From positions 1,649,439 to 1,713,438 of the forward strand of contig NZ_CP099571.1 of assembly GCF_040409795.1 (NCBI RefSeq): 64,000 nt of DNA. The letters run 5' to 3'. The notes under the pieces were generated by a model. The model did no database searches. It saw only the letters and a program-made list of their open reading frames with translations, and was not told where the DNA came from. This document shows, in pieces, positions 53,169-62,030 of the stretch. Source of the DNA: Polynucleobacter sp. MWH-UH19D (GTDB taxonomy: Bacteria > Pseudomonadota > Gammaproteobacteria > Burkholderiales > Burkholderiaceae). Within the stretch, counting starts at the first letter, position 1. The number at the start of each line of letters is the position of its first letter. A program made the position numbers and the translations under genes.

Positions 53169-53357
53169 ATGACTCAATCTCAAGCGGTAATGGTGGATGG
53201 CAAAAACCTCCCTTTGCATTGCCCCACAAGTAAAACTCCCACATGGAACTCTCACCCCCGTGTCTTTTTGGACATCACAAAGACTGGGGAAGCCAAGTGT
53301 CCATACTGTGGCGCAGAGTACAAACTGATTCCTGGCACCGAGCCGCACGGACACTAA
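53169..53357 (+). CDS. Small zinc-finger domain protein
   Basis: This 62-residue protein has HCP near residue 18, HPRVFLDI, and a CPYCGAEYKL motif near the C-terminus, so it likely binds one zinc ion through His and Cys (zf-CHCC-like pattern). The ATG at 53169 follows a GTG at 53166; the ATG is preferred. Small proteins of this type lie between ilvE and waaF in other Burkholderiales as far as I recall. Function is unknown; a related fold occurs in a mitochondrial complex I subunit. Confidence 0.8.
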   Translation: MTQSQAVMVDGKNLPLHCPTSKTPTWNSHPRVFLDITKTGEAKCPYCGAEYKLIPGTEPHGH

Positions 53358-53407
53358 ATCGCATCAGCACCCCGTCTCTTGATGGGTGCTGAGTCGGGAT
53401 ACATCTC

Positions 53408-54442
53408 ATGCAAGGTATTCTGATCATTGCCCCAAACTGGATTGGGGATGCCGTTATGACACAGCCACTCCTGGCTGCGCTGAAGAGACAATATCCAGCT
53501 TCCAAAATTGATGTGCTTGCTAGCTCTTGGGTGGCACCCATTTATCGCGCGTGCAGTGAAGTCAATCATGTAATCGAAGCAAATTTTCAACATAAACAAT
53601 TGCAGTGGGGCTTGCGCAAGCAACTAGCAAATGATCTTCGCTTGAGAGGCTATCAAGTCTGCTTCATTCTTCCGAACAGCTTGAAGTCAGCACTAATCCC
53701 TTGGATGGCAAATATTCCCTTCCGCATTGGCTATCGTGGTGAATTACGCTTTGGCCTCATTAATATTGCTCTTAATAATCCAAGCAAAATCAATCGCCCC
53801 CCAATGGTGGAGCATTACCTAGCTCTAAGCCAGCTACTCTCCGATGAAGAGACCTTAGCAGCAAAGACGCTGACACCAAAACTAAATGTTTCATCGAGTG
53901 CTAAACAATCGATTGATAAAAAACTGTCAGACGCTAATATTGACTCTAAATCTGTTTTTGTATTTTGCCCAGGCGCCGAGTATGGCCCAACAAAACGTTG
54001 GCCGGCTAGTCACTTTGCAGAACTAGCAAATCATCTTGCTCAACATCTTCCAAATGCAAACATCATTCTTTTGGGTAGCAAAAGTGATCATGAGTTGGCT
54101 GAAGCAATTCTTCAGCAATCCCAAGACTCAGTAAAAATCCATAACTGGTGCGGCAAAACCTCTCTTGACGAAGCTATTGCATTAATAGGGGCGGCTAAAG
54201 CGATGGTCAGCAATGACTCTGGATTAATGCATATTGCCGCCGCTCTTAAAATACCTCAAATTGCAATTTTTGGTTCGAGTGATCCTGCGCATACTCCGCC
54301 CTTATCGGAGAACGCCAAGGTCATCTGGCTTCACCTCCCTTGCAGTCCTTGTCATAAAAAAGAATGTCCCTTAGGTCATCTCAAGTGCTTAAATGACATT
54401 CTTCCGCAACAAGTATTAGCTTCACTCAATACCTTGCTATAG
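53408..54442 (+). CDS. waaF: Lipopolysaccharide heptosyltransferase II
   Basis: WaaF adds the second heptose to the LPS inner core. The 344-residue GT9 protein begins MQGILIIAPNWIGDAVMTQP and has CPGAEYGPTKRWPASHFAEL, VSNDSGLMHIAAALK and the C-terminal LPCSPCHKKECPLGHLKCL segment. Length and motifs fit heptosyltransferases; type II is favoured by the NWIGDAVM start. With waaA at 28 kb it is the second LPS core gene here, but the two are not linked. Confidence 0.92.
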   Translation: MQGILIIAPNWIGDAVMTQPLLAALKRQYPASKIDVLASSWVAPIYRACSEVNHVIEANFQHKQLQWGLRKQLANDLRLRGYQVCFILPNSLKSALIPWMANIPFRIGYRGELRFGLINIALNNPSKINRPPMVEHYLALSQLLSDEETLAAKTLTPKLNVSSSAKQSIDKKLSDANIDSKSVFVFCPGAEYGPTKRWPASHFAELANHLAQHLPNANIILLGSKSDHELAEAILQQSQDSVKIHNWCGKTSLDEAIALIGAAKAMVSNDSGLMHIAAALKIPQIAIFGSSDPAHTPPLSENAKVIWLHLPCSPCHKKECPLGHLKCLNDILPQQVLASLNTLL

Positions 54443-54460
54443 CCCATAGGAGCACTAGCC

Positions 54461-54895
54461 ATGACCAAACTCGCCAGACTTTTCGATAATGCCGATGATG
54501 TAGTCGATGCTTGGAGGGATGCTCTGCGTCACCGTGATGCTCAAGGTGCACTAGCGATTTGGTTGGATGACGACTCAATTACCTGTGTTCTACCAGAAGG
54601 TCATCGTCTCAGTGGTCACGCTGAAATTCGGGAAGGTTTAGAAAGACTGCTTTCTAAGCAAGCCTTATTCTTGGAGCCCATCGCTTGCATCAGTCACTCT
54701 ATTTTAGGTGCAGCAATTTATGACACTACTGAAGCGGTTCATTTCAGAGCTGATCAAATAGAAGCAGAATTTTTTCTCAACATCACCCTTGTGCTCTTAC
54801 AAGATAGTCAGGGTTGGCGTATTGCCCATTTGCATGCAAGCCGATCCACTGACGATACCTTTGACGCGCCATCAACACCCCACGGTTTACACTAA
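54461..54895 (+). CDS. NTF2/SnoaL-like protein
   Basis: This 144-residue protein has the length and pattern of NTF2-like (SnoaL/ketosteroid isomerase-like) domains: a first helix VVDAWRDALRHRDAQGALAIW, WLDDDSITCVLPEGHRLSGHAEI and the C-terminal strand GWRIAHLHAS. A good Shine-Dalgarno (AGGAG) lies before the ATG. It follows waaF by 18 bp and precedes an unrecognised gene by 4 bp. Members bind or convert small molecules in many contexts, so no function is proposed. Confidence 0.8.
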   Translation: MTKLARLFDNADDVVDAWRDALRHRDAQGALAIWLDDDSITCVLPEGHRLSGHAEIREGLERLLSKQALFLEPIACISHSILGAAIYDTTEAVHFRADQIEAEFFLNITLVLLQDSQGWRIAHLHASRSTDDTFDAPSTPHGLH

Positions 54896-54899
54896 ATCC

Positions 54900-55517
54900 A
54901 TGGATGAGCAAGTCTTACGATCACTCATTAAATGGCCCAATGTGCCTGATTGCTATGGCTGGCTAGCCTTAGACCGCAGAGGTCAATGGCGCATGCGTGA
55001 TGAGTTCGCTCAGCAAAATGGATTACCTGGCCCAATCATTGAACACACCGCCCTTAAAGAATTTATTAACCGAAACTACGCCTGTGACAGCGCAGGAAGA
55101 TATTTTTTTCAAAATGGTCCACAACGGGTGTTTATTAGCCTCATTGCTACTCCATGGATTGCGCGCATCGTTCCAAATGAAACCACCCAAAAAATAATCA
55201 CGCAATGCCAAGCTGAAATACATCCCACGTCAGCGTTTAGTGATGAACACGGCAACATTTATATTGCCGGATCAATTCAACAAAATATTTGTAAAGATCT
55301 AAGAACTCAACAGTTTGAGACGGAAGATTGCTCTAGCATTGCTCTACTCCATGATCACGATTTAGATCAATTTTCTGAGCTTGCCAAATTGCGTGAAGAA
55401 GCTTGTAGCTTTGGCGGTTCGTGGAATTGGCAAGGCAGACAACTAGCACTTGATCCCATTCACTCCGAAGAGCTGAGCAAGCGCTTTGGGTTCATGAAAG
55501 ATCCCAGGTCGCTTTAA
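54900..55517 (+). CDS. Conserved-looking protein of unknown function
   Basis: I do not recognise a characterised family for this 205-residue protein. It starts MDEQVLRSLIKWPNVPDCYG and is rich in Trp, Arg and acidic residues (LDRRGQWRMRDEFAQ, ENRNYACDSAGRYFFQNGPQRV-like segments), with no membrane segment or signal peptide. A possible repeated theme is RRGQW near residue 23 and FGGSWNWQGRQL near residue 180. It lies 4 bp after the NTF2-like gene and may be cotranscribed with waaF. It is convergent with the M48 protease gene, 10 bp away. The ATG at 54900 is used because longer in-frame starts overlap the preceding gene. Confidence 0.75.
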   Translation: MDEQVLRSLIKWPNVPDCYGWLALDRRGQWRMRDEFAQQNGLPGPIIEHTALKEFINRNYACDSAGRYFFQNGPQRVFISLIATPWIARIVPNETTQKIITQCQAEIHPTSAFSDEHGNIYIAGSIQQNICKDLRTQQFETEDCSSIALLHDHDLDQFSELAKLREEACSFGGSWNWQGRQLALDPIHSEELSKRFGFMKDPRSL

Positions 55518-55527
55518 TAGGCAAAGG

Positions 55528-57237
55528 CTAGCCGGGGAATTGTTTTCCTTGCTCTTTTAACTCATCTCGATACTGTCGCTGCATCTCCCGAAGACGCGCA
55601 TCAATGCTGGAACTTTGATAAAAATCAGCACCACCCGCACTTCGCGCAATCTTGAGCTGCTCAATAGCAGAAGGCCAGGCACCCTCTAAAGCGTACTTTT
55701 CACCAAGAGCAAAATGACGCATCGGTACGTTTTTGGCTTGATCATAGGCATTGGAAAGCATGCTCCACCAGAGGATTTCGTTGGGCTGGGAGCGTGTACG
55801 CGCTTTTAACCAAGTAATGGCATCGTTTGTACGCCCCATCTTCAGTTCTGCATTGACCATAGCAGCACCAGCTGCGTATGACTGAGGATAAGCACGCAAT
55901 GCATTTTGGGCAATTTGCAGCGCCTCTTCGCTGCGCCCTTTTGCTAGTGCCAACTCGGAAGCGGTAATTTCAAGCGACAAACTTTGACGCTGAATTGGTG
56001 AACCTGGAGCGCTTGCTTTTTGAGCTAAGTTGCGTGCCTGCTGTAAATCAGATTCGGCTTGATCCCACTTTCCTTGACGTTGCGCGATCAACGCCAAGCC
56101 ATAGAAACCTTCCATTTGCTTACCAACCTGAGACTGTTTACTTAGGCTATCAAATGTATTTTTTAAATCGTAGAGGCCACTCGAGCTTCCCGCTTGCTCC
56201 ATTCGGGCTCGCGCTTTAATGAAATAAAACTCCACAGCAGTGGGGACATTACGCGCTGGGACAGTACGCGCCCTGTCTTGCATATCTGCAATGCGATCCG
56301 TTGTAAGGGGGTGGGTGCGAACATAAGCAGGCACACCTTTATCCATAATGCCAGTTGCTTTTTGTAAACGCTGGAAAAATCCTGGTGCACCATTTACATC
56401 GTATCCACTAGCTTCCAAAATCTGAAATCCAATACGATCTGCTTCACGTTCTGCATCTCGCGAATAAGAAAGTTGATTATTGATGGCAGCAGCCTGACCG
56501 CCCTGCATTAAGCCTGCAGCAGCCTGAGGATTACGTGACATTGCCAAAGCGCCCAAGACCATACCAGCAATCGCAATCATCGTATTGGTGGTTTGCTTAT
56601 CCATTTGTCTAGCCAAATGGCGCTGTAGCACGTGACCAGTTTCGTGCCCCATCACTGAAGCAACTTCGGAGTCTGACTCTGCGCTAACAATTAAACCCGT
56701 ATGAAAGCCAATAAATCCACCAGGCAATGCGAACGCATTAATACTACTGTCTTTGACGGCAAATAATTCGAAGTTGTAGGCACCGCTACCTTGTTCATTA
56801 GCGCCACCAAGTTGTAACTTTTTAGCAGCCTGCAATAGACGCCGCTCCATTTGATTGAGGTAGTCGTAAATTGGTAAATCGTTTGAATAATCAGCATCAG
56901 GACGAATCTGACGCATGATCATTTCGCCATACTTACGCTCATCTACACGACTTAAAGCATCGCCGCCTGGATCACCCATATCTGGCAATACAATCGTGGG
57001 CTGACTTTGCAAGCCACTACGAGTTGGGGCATTTGCAGGCCGCGCATCCGGAGACTGCATGACACGATTAATATTTGAAATTGCTGCTGAATTACCCTCT
57101 ACAGAAACATCCCCCGTTGTAGCGGGTCCAGCCGAATAAGCGGGGGAAGTAAAAGAACCCCATAAAGCCAATATAAGCTGACCCGCTACCAAGCGGCGCC
57201 AAATTGCGATTTTTTGTGGTGACTTTAGTTCTTTCAT
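55528..57237 (-). CDS. Periplasmic M48 metalloprotease with TPR repeats (BepA-like)
   Basis: This 569-residue protein has a signal peptide (about 1-33, ending PAYSA), the zinc motif [10 protein letters not shown] near residue 198 and the downstream EREADRIG Glu ligand, then a C-terminal TPR-type region from about residue 330 ([16 protein letters not shown] onwards). This is the layout of BepA/YfgC, which assembles or degrades outer-membrane proteins such as LptD. The ATG at 57237 gives [16 protein letters not shown] before the hydrophobic core; the longer frame upstream lacks signal character and would cross into moaC. Confidence 0.9.
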   Translation of the reverse strand: MKELKSPQKIAIWRRLVAGQLILALWGSFTSPAYSAGPATTGDVSVEGNSAAISNINRVMQSPDARPANAPTRSGLQSQPTIVLPDMGDPGGDALSRVDERKYGEMIMRQIRPDADYSNDLPIYDYLNQMERRLLQAAKKLQLGGANEQGSGAYNFELFAVKDSSINAFALPGGFIGFHTGLIVSAESDSEVASVMGHETGHVLQRHLARQMDKQTTNTMIAIAGMVLGALAMSRNPQAAAGLMQGGQAAAINNQLSYSRDAEREADRIGFQILEASGYDVNGAPGFFQRLQKATGIMDKGVPAYVRTHPLTTDRIADMQDRARTVPARNVPTAVEFYFIKARARMEQAGSSSGLYDLKNTFDSLSKQSQVGKQMEGFYGLALIAQRQGKWDQAESDLQQARNLAQKASAPGSPIQRQSLSLEITASELALAKGRSEEALQIAQNALRAYPQSYAAGAAMVNAELKMGRTNDAITWLKARTRSQPNEILWWSMLSNAYDQAKNVPMRHFALGEKYALEGAWPSAIEQLKIARSAGGADFYQSSSIDARLREMQRQYRDELKEQGKQFPG

Positions 57238-57260
57238 CCCTATATGGTAAAACTTATCCC

Positions 57261-57734
57261 ATGAACAAACTAACTCATTTTGACGCCAGCGGACAAGCCC
57301 ATATGGTAAATGTGGGGGATAAGCCCCACACCCATCGTATTGCGATTGCAACAGGCAAAATTACGATGCTCCCAGAAACCTTCAAAATGGTTGAGGATGG
57401 CACTCATAAAAAAGGTGATGTTCTTGGAATTGCCAGAATTGCGGGTATCCAAGCATCCAAAAAGACTTCTGATTTAATTCCACTCTGTCATCCACTCTCT
57501 TTAACCCACGTGAGCTTGGACTTTCAACTTGAACCCAAGACCAATAGCATTTGCTGCGAAGTTAGGGCAGAAACTACTGGGCCAACTGGCGTTGAAATGG
57601 AAGCCCTCACTGCAGTGCAAGTGGCCCTGCTCACAATCTACGATATGTGCAAAGCAGTTGATAGAGGAATGGTAATAGGTGAAGTAAAGCTACTAGAAAA
57701 GAGTGGTGGCAAGTCTGGTGAGTGGAAAGCTTAA
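57261..57734 (+). CDS. moaC: Cyclic pyranopterin monophosphate synthase MoaC
   Basis: MoaC, with MoaA, converts GTP to cyclic pyranopterin monophosphate in molybdenum-cofactor synthesis. The 157-residue protein has [37 protein letters not shown] and [10 protein letters not shown], the active-site segments of the family. The ATG at 57261 gives [18 protein letters not shown], the normal start; the frame is open upstream. No other molybdopterin gene is adjacent. It diverges from the M48 protease with 23 bp between starts. Confidence 0.95.
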   Translation: MNKLTHFDASGQAHMVNVGDKPHTHRIAIATGKITMLPETFKMVEDGTHKKGDVLGIARIAGIQASKKTSDLIPLCHPLSLTHVSLDFQLEPKTNSICCEVRAETTGPTGVEMEALTAVQVALLTIYDMCKAVDRGMVIGEVKLLEKSGGKSGEWKA

Positions 57735-57746
57735 TAAAGTTATTTA

Positions 57747-57777
57747 AATAAACCACCGGATTGTTAGGTGGTTTATT
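57747..57777. terminator. Bidirectional hairpin between moaC and the pilin gene
   Basis: Arms AATAAACCACC (57747-57757) and GGTGGTTTATT (57767-57777) form a perfect 11-bp stem with a 9-nt loop. AT-rich flanks stand in for a T-run. Placed between convergent genes, it probably terminates both. Confidence 0.7.
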
Positions 57778-57790
57778 AATTCTCACTAAA

Positions 57791-58309
57791 TTATTTACTG
57801 ATTCTGCACTCTGAAGGCAATAGTTGCGGTATTAGATTGGTTTGAGTAGACCTGCATGACCAACCTCCAGCCCAAGTTGCCCCCTCTGGTGCAGACAAAT
57901 CAATTGGCTTGGGTGAATTTGCATCAGGCTCATTGGTAGGCACAAGATGCAAGGTATTTTTTCCTTCTGGCGCTACGCTAACCTGATAGTCAATGGCAAT
58001 AGCACCGGAGGGTGTAATTTCAATTAATTTCACGCTTCTTGTTGGGGTAAAGGTGAATGAGCCATGGGTAGCTTCATCCATGGCAACAGTGCCACGACTA
58101 GCAAAGGCTTCCGTTACTGCGAGCTTGGCACTTGATGATAAGTTCATTCCCTCTACAACGCGAGTTCGAGCAATATAGTCTTGATACTGCGGGACAGCTA
58201 CCGCCACTAAGATGCCAATAATGGCCACTACCACCATCACTTCAATTAATGTGAACCCAGCCTCGTGATGATCCCGAGTCACTTGAACTTCTTTATTGCA
58301 TGCTTTCAT
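57791..58309 (-). CDS. Type IV pilin-like protein
   Basis: The 172-residue product has a class III signal: an 18-residue leader (MKACNKEVQVTRDHHEAG) cut after Gly18, then FTLIEVMVVVAIIGILVAVA with Glu at +5 of the mature protein. Two cysteines near the end (152 and 168) would form the pilin disulfide loop. AGGAG, 8 nt before the ATG at 58309, supports this start; an ATG at 58339 with a stronger upstream AAGGAGG is the alternative. The gene stands alone between moaC and a TerC gene, without other pilus genes. The leader is longer than the 6-7 residues usual for type IVa pilins. Confidence 0.85.
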   Translation of the reverse strand: MKACNKEVQVTRDHHEAGFTLIEVMVVVAIIGILVAVAVPQYQDYIARTRVVEGMNLSSSAKLAVTEAFASRGTVAMDEATHGSFTFTPTRSVKLIEITPSGAIAIDYQVSVAPEGKNTLHLVPTNEPDANSPKPIDLSAPEGATWAGGWSCRSTQTNLIPQLLPSECRISK

Positions 58310-58321
58310 ATCATTTGCTCC

Positions 58322-58338
58322 TGAGGTCAAATACCTCA
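58322..58338. repeat. Inverted repeat just upstream of the pilin ribosome binding site
   Basis: TGAGGT-CAAAT-ACCTCA is a perfect 6-bp inverted repeat with a 5-nt spacer, lying next to the pilin Shine-Dalgarno sequence. It could form a hairpin in the leader that limits ribosome access. It overlaps the alternative start codon at 58339-58337. Confidence 0.35.
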
Positions 58339-58380
58339 TACTCCAGTCTATACCTCCTTTAAACAAGGCAATAGAAAATA

Positions 58381-58409
58381 AAAAAGCCAGCTTAATTCGC
58401 CGGCTTTTT
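58381..58409 (-). terminator. Rho-independent terminator of the TerC-family gene
   Basis: On the minus strand, AAAAAGCCGGC and GCTGGCTTTTT pair across GAATTAA with one G-U wobble, and a T-run follows. It lies 27 bp beyond the stop codon of the TerC gene and upstream of the pilin gene. Confidence 0.85.
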
Positions 58410-58435
58410 CTGATTCCTTGGTATGGAAAAAATTA

Positions 58436-59146
58436 CTACTTCTGGGCTTCTGCGTGGTTATTCTTTTTCTTCAAATAAGTGCCCACCAAAATAACAATAA
58501 CAACACCGATTACCTCAAAGGCCAGTTTTGCATCGCCCAAAGCCTCTTGAATACTAGATTTAATTGCAGGGTCATCAACCAACATACCGCCAGCAAGAAG
58601 ACCCAATAATCCAGCACCTAAGGTGATAATGATCGGAAAACGCTCCATAACTTTTAGCAACATTGCGCTACCAAAAATAATGAGCGGAATAGAAAGACCT
58701 AAGCCGATGATCAAGAGTAGCAAACGAGTTTCTTCTGGTCCTTTTTGAGCTGCTGCTGCCACTGCTAGAACATTGTCCAAGCTCATCACCAAGTCTGCAA
58801 TCAAAATGGTGCGGATGGCCGCCCAAATACTAGACTCCGCCTTCATATCTTCCTCGCCGCCACTGTCTGCGAGCAATTGAATACCGATATAGAGCAAAAG
58901 AATACCGCCAATAATTTTTAAATAAGGCAGTGTTAGCAAAGCAACCGCAGTAATGGTTAGCACGATACGCAAAATAATCGCAGCAGCACTACCCCAAAAA
59001 ATGGCTTGCTTTTGCTGATGTGGAGGTAAATTTCTTGATGCCAGAGCAATCACTACTGCGTTATCACCTGACAGCAAAATATTTGCAACGATAATTGATA
59101 GAAGCGCCGCCCAAAAGGTGGCGTCCGAAAATGCTGATAAATCCAT
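58436..59146 (-). CDS. TerC-family integral membrane protein
   Basis: The 236-residue protein has about seven hydrophobic helices and the conserved Asp-containing motifs of TerC proteins, LLSGDNAVVIALASRNLP near residue 25 and LVMSLDNVLAVAAAAQKGP near residue 118. Relatives have been linked to metal (manganese) export and to tellurite resistance. No ter genes are nearby, so a metal-homeostasis role is the more likely one. It is a single gene between two terminators. A manganese-responsive yybP-ykoY element was looked for upstream (59147-59206) but not recognised. Confidence 0.88.
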   Translation of the reverse strand: MDLSAFSDATFWAALLSIIVANILLSGDNAVVIALASRNLPPHQQKQAIFWGSAAAIILRIVLTITAVALLTLPYLKIIGGILLLYIGIQLLADSGGEEDMKAESSIWAAIRTILIADLVMSLDNVLAVAAAAQKGPEETRLLLLIIGLGLSIPLIIFGSAMLLKVMERFPIIITLGAGLLGLLAGGMLVDDPAIKSSIQEALGDAKLAFEVIGVVIVILVGTYLKKKNNHAEAQK

Positions 59147-59206
59147 GTTGTCTCCCTACGTGTTTTTATATTTTAATTTTGCTTTTCTTTTACTACTCAA
59201 ACTACT

Positions 59207-59239
59207 AAAAAAGATACTGATCTCTCAGTATCTTTTTTT
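59207..59239 (-). terminator. Rho-independent terminator after sucD
   Basis: Arms AAAAAAGATACTGA and TCAGTATCTTTTTT pair perfectly across TCTC. It lies 11 bp beyond the sucD stop and has T-runs on both strands. Confidence 0.9.
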
Positions 59240-59249
59240 GGATTGCTAA

Positions 59250-60143
59250 TTACAACATAGCCTTCAATAAAGCCGCCATTTCTGATGGGTTCTTTGTTAC
59301 CTTGAAACCACACTCTTCCATTACTGCAAGTTTGGCATCAGCGGTATCAGCGCCGCCAGAAATCAATGCGCCAGCATGGCCCATACGCTTTCCTGGAGGA
59401 GCAGTTACCCCTGCGATGAAGCCAACAACGGGCTTCTTCATGTTTTCTTTGCACCAGCGGGCCGCTTCAGCTTCGTCTGGTCCACCGATTTCACCGATCA
59501 TGATGACAGCATCAGTTTCTGGATCTTCGTTGAACATGCGCATCACATCAATATGCTTGAGACCATTGATTGGGTCACCACCAATACCAACCGCCGTGGA
59601 TTGACCTAGACCAATTGCAGTTAATTGACCTACAGCTTCATAAGTCAAAGTACCGGAACGGCTCACAACACCAATGCGACCTTTCTTGTGAATATGGCCT
59701 GGCATGATGCCAATTTTGATTTCATCAGGAGTAATAATTCCAGGGCAGTTAGGGCCAAGCAATAAAGTCTTTTTGCCGCCCTTTGCTTCCTTGGCTTTCA
59801 TCTTATTGCGCACTTCAAGCATATCGCGCACAGGAATACCTTCTGTAATGCAAATAACAAAATCAAGATCTGCGTCAACCGCTTCCCAAATTGCTGCTGC
59901 CGCACCTGGAGGTGGAACATAGATTACTGAGGTTGTTGCACCAGTTTGCTGTGCAGCCTCTTTTACAGTTGCGTAGATTGGAATATCAAAAATAGATTCG
60001 CCAGCTTTTTTCGGATTCACGCCAGCAACAAAACAGTTTTTGCCGTTTGCGTATTCCTGACATTTTTCAGTATGAAACTGACCGGTCTTACCAGTAATAC
60101 CTTGTGTAATGACTTTGGTGTTTTTATTGATCAAAATAGACAT
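59250..60143 (-). CDS. sucD: Succinyl-CoA synthetase alpha subunit
   Basis: SucD is the CoA-binding and phosphohistidine subunit of the TCA-cycle enzyme that makes succinate and a nucleoside triphosphate. The 297-residue protein has TKVITQGITGKTGQFHTEKC, GPNCPGIITPDE and the phosphohistidine region GHAGALISGGADTADAK. It is 15 bp after sucC and is followed by a strong terminator. Confidence 0.98.
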   Translation of the reverse strand: MSILINKNTKVITQGITGKTGQFHTEKCQEYANGKNCFVAGVNPKKAGESIFDIPIYATVKEAAQQTGATTSVIYVPPPGAAAAIWEAVDADLDFVICITEGIPVRDMLEVRNKMKAKEAKGGKKTLLLGPNCPGIITPDEIKIGIMPGHIHKKGRIGVVSRSGTLTYEAVGQLTAIGLGQSTAVGIGGDPINGLKHIDVMRMFNEDPETDAVIMIGEIGGPDEAEAARWCKENMKKPVVGFIAGVTAPPGKRMGHAGALISGGADTADAKLAVMEECGFKVTKNPSEMAALLKAML

Positions 60144-60158
60144 ATTGAAATTCCTGGA

Positions 60159-61328
60159 TTATTTGTTTTTAGCAACAGCAGCAACTACCTTGGTAGCGGC
60201 TTCAGCCATGGAGTCAGCGCTAATGATTGGCAAACCTGAATCAGCAAGAATCTTTTTGCCGAGCTCTTCGTTTGTACCTTTCATGCGCACTACTAATGGC
60301 ACTGTCAGATTTACCGCTTTACATGCTGTAACAACGCCATCAGCAATCACGTCACAACGCATAATTCCGCCGAAGATGTTGACTAAAATCGCTTCAACGC
60401 TCTTGTTTTTCAACATGATCTTGAATGCTTCAGTCACTTTCTCTGCTGTAGCGCCACCACCAACGTCCAAGAAGTTTGCTGGCTCACCACCGAATAACTT
60501 AATGGTGTCCATGGTTGCCATCGCTAAACCAGCACCATTCACCAAGCAACCAATGTTGCCATCTAATGAGATGTAAGCAAGATCAAATTTAGACGCTTCA
60601 ATTTCAGCAGCATCTTCTTCATCAATGTCGCGATACGCCACGATTTCTGGGTGACGAAACAAAGCGTTTGGATCGAAGTTGAACTTCGCATCTAATGCCT
60701 TAATCTTGCCATTACCCTCAAGAATTAGCGGGTTGATCTCTACTAAGGATGCGTCAGTATCCCAATAGGTTTTGTATAAATTCTTAAACACATCACGAGC
60801 CATTGGAATAGATGCTTCAGGAACACCAATTCCTTTTGCCACAATGTCGCAGTCCGCATCGGTTAATCCTACCAATGGGTCAACAAACACTTTAATAATT
60901 TTTTCTGGATGTGACTCAGCCACTTCTTCGATATCCATGCCGCCTTCGCTAGAAGCCATGATCACATTCTTTTGTGTCGCTCGGTCTGTAACGATACTGA
61001 AGTAATACTCTTTTTTAATGTCTGCGCCATCTTCAATCAAGAGGCGATTTACTTTTTGGCCTTCAGGACCAGTTTGGTGAGTCTTGAGTTGCATGCCCAA
61101 GATTTCAGAAGCGTATTTTTTCACTTCATCCATGCTTTTAGCTAACTTCACGCCACCACCCTTACCGCGTCCACCAGCATGAATCTGAGCTTTAACAACC
61201 CATACTGGGCCGCCTAGTTTTTCTGCGGCTTTTACCGCCTCATCAACACTAAATGCAGGAATGCCGTTTGGAACAGGCACATTAAATTGGCGCAGAAGTT
61301 CTTTGCCTTGGTACTCATGAATTTTCAT
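60159..61328 (-). CDS. sucC: Succinyl-CoA synthetase beta subunit
   Basis: SucC is the nucleotide-binding subunit. The 389-residue protein starts [20 protein letters not shown] and has the ATP-grasp segments [32 protein letters not shown] and [15 protein letters not shown]. Length fits the E. coli protein (388). It forms a two-gene operon with sucD; the rest of the TCA cluster is not here. Confidence 0.98.
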   Translation of the reverse strand: MKIHEYQGKELLRQFNVPVPNGIPAFSVDEAVKAAEKLGGPVWVVKAQIHAGGRGKGGGVKLAKSMDEVKKYASEILGMQLKTHQTGPEGQKVNRLLIEDGADIKKEYYFSIVTDRATQKNVIMASSEGGMDIEEVAESHPEKIIKVFVDPLVGLTDADCDIVAKGIGVPEASIPMARDVFKNLYKTYWDTDASLVEINPLILEGNGKIKALDAKFNFDPNALFRHPEIVAYRDIDEEDAAEIEASKFDLAYISLDGNIGCLVNGAGLAMATMDTIKLFGGEPANFLDVGGGATAEKVTEAFKIMLKNKSVEAILVNIFGGIMRCDVIADGVVTACKAVNLTVPLVVRMKGTNEELGKKILADSGLPIISADSMAEAATKVVAAVAKNK

Positions 61329-61513
61329 AATGACTCCGAAACGGTATCTTTTTTAGCAAGCGATGAGGATTTAAAACAATGTCGCCAAAATCCCATACTT
61401 ACTCTGGAATAGCTAAATTAGCCAATTTTTGAATAAATACGAACGGCTTGACCGACTCTCTAAGTCTATCATGTTGCAATGCCGCAAATAGGGTTTTCTG
61501 ATCCGTAATTGCC

Positions 61514-62026
61514 CTAATCAGGAGTCTGGCCACCAATAATCTTCGCCACCACGTCCAGACCAAATCCCTTGCTAGCCAAAAAACGATATTGCCTTGCGCG
61601 CTCCTTCTGGTCTTGCGCTTTTACCCCATACTTTTTAGACCAAAGTCCATAAGCACGCTCAAACTCCGTTTCCTTTAAATCAGCCAAGAGTTTGGCTGAT
61701 TGCTTACTATCCACACCCGCCCTTTGCAGGTCCTCCTGAATTTTCCGGGCACCATAACGCTCACTACGGCGTCGCACTAACGCTTCTGCGAAACGCTCAT
61801 CCGATAACCAGCCACGAGCTTCAAAATCATCAAGAACCGCCTCAATACTCAAAGCGCTTGCTTCTGAGGATGGCTCAACTTCAGTCAACCTCGCCCAACG
61901 CGCCTCAGATTCAGCAAGCTTTGCTCCTAAAGTTTTGCGACTGTATTCTCGCAAGGACAAAAGGCGCAAAGCCCGAGCTTTGAGACTCGGGCTTTGTTTC
62001 TGTTTTTTACTGCCAACTTCTGTCAT
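61514..62026 (-). CDS. recX: Regulatory protein RecX
   Basis: RecX binds RecA filaments and limits their activity. The 170-residue protein has the three-helix repeats of the family, LKARALRLLSLREYSRKTL, FEARGWLSDERFAEALVRRRSERYGARKIQEDL and RARQYRFLASKGFGLDVV. It begins 4 bp after the recA stop, so it is expressed from the recA promoter and hence under LexA control. The 185-bp gap that follows, to sucC, shows no convincing terminator. Confidence 0.95.
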   Translation of the reverse strand: MTEVGSKKQKQSPSLKARALRLLSLREYSRKTLGAKLAESEARWARLTEVEPSSEASALSIEAVLDDFEARGWLSDERFAEALVRRRSERYGARKIQEDLQRAGVDSKQSAKLLADLKETEFERAYGLWSKKYGVKAQDQKERARQYRFLASKGFGLDVVAKIIGGQTPD

Positions 62027-62030
62027 CGAG

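Noticed and set aside
61329..61513. Gap between recX and sucC searched for a promoter, terminator or small gene
   Set aside because: No hairpin with a T-run and no hexamer pair with proper spacing was convincing; a sucC promoter must be here but could not be placed.
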